Assembly: GCA_035610365.1 (NCBI GenBank)
Contig: CM069432.1
Span: forward strand, 167,708,035-167,772,034
DNA from: Aquatica leii
Taxonomy: Eukaryota; Arthropoda; Insecta; Coleoptera; Lampyridae
Length of the DNA stretch: 64,000 nt
Direction: 5' to 3'
A model generated the notes under the pieces. The model was given only the letters and a program-made list of their open reading frames with translations, ran no database searches and had not been told where the DNA came from. Shown here in pieces: positions 61,945-64,000 of the stretch (position 1 is the stretch's first letter; each line of letters begins with the position of its first letter). The translations under genes and the position numbers were made by a program.

Positions 61945-62344
61945 TATGATTATAAACAACTTTCGGCTTAGACCGCGTCGTAGTAAAACACTCAGACTTA
62001 GGCTTGGTCATAGTCTCTTCTTGAGGGCCAAAACAAAAAGTAGAACTTGGCCTTTGCCGTATTGTCGTTCGTGAACCCAAACAAACTGATGTTTTGCAAG
62101 ACATTGCAGCTTGCATCTTCAGAGTGGTAAATGTCACTGAAAGAAAAAGTATAAATGACGATATTTATACCAATAGCGATTAGCGTGATTAACGAACGTT
62201 CTGTTTCCGTTACCGCTTGACTAATTTCGAACGAAGGCCAAGTTCTACTTTATTGTTTTGGCTCTCAAAAAGAGACTATGACCAAGCTTAAGTCTGGGTG
62301 TTTTACTACGACGCGGTCTAAGCCGAAAGTCGCTTATAATCATA
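61945..62344. mobile_element. Foldback element 2, ~110 bp inverted arms at high identity
   Basis: 61945-62055 and 62235-62344 are inverted copies with few mismatches. Arm landmarks are tatgattataa, ctttcggcttagaccgcgtc, gtagtaaaacac, ttggtcatagtctct and gtagaacttggcc. The ~180-base spacer together with the left arm matches dispersed repeat F. On the minus strand a 74-codon open frame (61913-62137) starts just after a polypyrimidine tract ending ttctttcag, a plausible splice acceptor; the frame has no in-frame ATG at its beginning. Either a coding repeat was partly duplicated in inverted orientation, or the element is a foldback transposon that carries a frame fragment. Confidence 0.7.
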
Positions 62345-62432
62345 GTTTTATTTTATCACGCACGTCTATTACTCAGTAGTGAAAAGATAACATAAAAATT
62401 TATTAATAACGTTTTTGTCTTAGTAATAATTA

Positions 62433-62885
62433 AGTAGTTGTGTTACACCTTTAGGTAGGAGAAGCAAAAAACCCTTCCTTAATAGATTTTTGCAGGCGAC
62501 GTTTCGTGGCGTTATTGTGCGCATTTCATCATGGTCAATAAAAAACGAGCCCAAAGGGAACTGTCCGATGAACTAGTCACAAACTTAAAATTCAATAAAT
62601 AAACAAACAATGACATTAACAGTTAGTGTAGGGATAAAAATATAATAAATTACAAACAGAAAACATTTACATAGACAAACATCTAACTTATTTATAATTA
62701 GTTCCAATTGTTTATTTATTTATTGAATATTAATTTTGTGACTAGCTTATCGATTAGCTCATCTTGGGTCCGTTTTTTATTGGCCATGATGAAATGCGCT
62801 CAATAGCGCTACGAAACGTCGCCTATAAAAATCTACCAAAAGTGACTTTTTTGCCTCTCCTACCTGAAAGTGTAATACAACTACT
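62433..62885. mobile_element. Foldback element 3, ~180 bp inverted arms
   Basis: 62433-62612 and 62702-62885 are inverted copies. The outermost parts match as agtagttgt(g/a)ttacac, then aggtaggaga, agattttt, ggcgacgtttcgt, gcgcatttcatcatgg and aataaaaaac, with the inner parts ctagtcacaaa and ttcaataaataaa. The ~90-base spacer is simple A+T-rich DNA. A short plus-strand frame beginning within the right arm is a chance frame. The element has the form of a long-arm MITE or foldback; I could not define a target-site duplication with confidence. Confidence 0.75.
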
Positions 62886-64000
62886 AAATAAAAATGTATC
62901 TTACCACAGAATAATTATTGAAAGAATTTGTAAAACACATTCCTTACGAATTATATGCTATACTTTTTCTACAACTATAATCTGTTTAATTATTAATCAA
63001 AGTCAAATTAAACTTTTTACAAGAACAAATAACGCAAAAAATAACTAGTCTGAAATTAAAAATTTATGTTGGTAGTATACCTGCAGTAATACCTAAAACG
63101 ACAATTAAAAATTATATGTCGAAACCAGTCCAAACTGTATTTATTTTATGTCAATTTGTCAGTGTCAATTTAACAAATTATAAGTGTAACTATTATTTGA
63201 GTTTTAGCTATTTAATACATTGGTTTTAAGCAAACGTTAATATGAATGAGCTGAGTCAGTTTAAAAAATATCGATTGTTTACAACAATTTGCTTTTACAG
63301 CTAGTAAATAAAAGAAATGTATTTATGAGAAATGTAAATGTTATTTCTTATAAGCTGTAAAGAATAAGATGTGAATATGATAAAGCAAATAAGGTAAATT
63401 TGTAAATATTTAGAAATAATTTGTAATTAATGGGTGTAAAAAAATAATAAGAAAATTAGTGGTTTTAATAGCATTGTGAACATTTAGAAAATGCAAGAAA
63501 AAGTTAATTACCGCAATGAATCGAATATGCTACAAAAATCTACTGTGAATTTAAATATAAGAAATATTGCAATAAATAGAAATTTTAAACATAACAAATC
63601 TATTGCAGCTTAGCAATCTCGTTACTTAGAAAAATGATACCAAAGAAAAAACAAGAAGACAATTACAAAAGTGAAGATAACAGTGATTGTTTTCGGTAAT
63701 AATTACTTTTAAATACGTAATTTTTTCAATGTATAACCCAGTGATTGGTACTAGTTTTGTAACCATTGATTGTTCTTGTAGAATTTATCTTATGAAGAAA
63801 GGTTTTACTGTAATTTTTAGTCTAAATGCTTATAAACTTTCACAAACAACTCGATTACAATTTTGTTTTATCTAAGTGAACATGTGTAACTTAAACGCAC
63901 ATCGACTCGGTAGGAATGTATGCAAGATAAAAATAATGCTATCTTTGCGTATAAATAGCTTTAAAACACATATAAAACGAGATCCGACAGGTTGCCAAAT
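62886..64000. other. Non-coding stretch to window end
   Basis: A+T-rich with short open frames only; nothing recognised. Confidence 0.4.

Noticed and set aside
62764..63048. 94-codon plus-strand frame
   Set aside because: Its first part is the right arm of foldback element 3 and the rest is plain A+T-rich DNA.

Overview
The window is A+T-rich eukaryotic DNA, probably from an arthropod and most likely an insect. The transposon families point that way (Tigger/pogo, two kinds of hAT, Tc1, a Penelope-like element), as do the very low coding density, the long (AT)n runs and a spliceosomal-type donor site. The species cannot be named from the sequence. I see no intact host gene, rRNA gene or convincing tRNA. 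Every recognisable coding segment is a decayed transposon or a domain fragment, and the best preserved is a Tigger-like transposase broken by a single nonsense codon (42061-43644).

The main structure is a repeated composite unit. Copy 1 (16071-24694) and copy 2 (46266-59284) lie in the same orientation about 21.5 kb apart. Each has the same ~1.67 kb left arm, a tandem array of a ~526 bp satellite (family A), and the same ~1.46 kb right arm. Both copies begin and end abruptly in (AT)n microsatellites, and the DNA outside those microsatellites differs between the copies. The arrays differ in length: about 5.5 kb in copy 1 and 9.9 kb in copy 2, which shows higher-order duplication. Strong palindromes lie just inside the left end and a hairpin just inside the right end. 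This looks like a satellite-carrying, non-autonomous mobile element or an equivalent (AT)n-bounded unit. Helitron-like transposition is a guess, not shown. Immediately downstream of copy 1 a related left end (24727) leads into a third array, family B (25909-32073), whose ~522 bp unit is a diverged relative of family A. That third unit appears to have lost its right arm at a junction with a hAT fragment.

Layout. 1-11.9 kb: mostly featureless, with a decayed THAP-domain exon (2185-2494), a small minisatellite (3621-3733) and a Penelope-like GIY-YIG remnant (4295-4717). 11.9-15.9 kb: a Tigger/jerky fragment, a compositionally odd stretch and paired repeats. 16.0-24.7 kb: satellite element copy 1. 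24.7-32.1 kb: related left end and family B array. 32.1-36 kb: two hAT remnants on the minus strand. 36-46 kb: dispersed repeats, a foldback element, a Tc1 remnant, a third hAT remnant and the Tigger element. 46.2-59.3 kb: satellite element copy 2. 59.3-64 kb: two foldback elements and a short repeat that conserves a reading frame. No pathway or operon links these pieces; they are layers of insertion, tandem amplification and decay.
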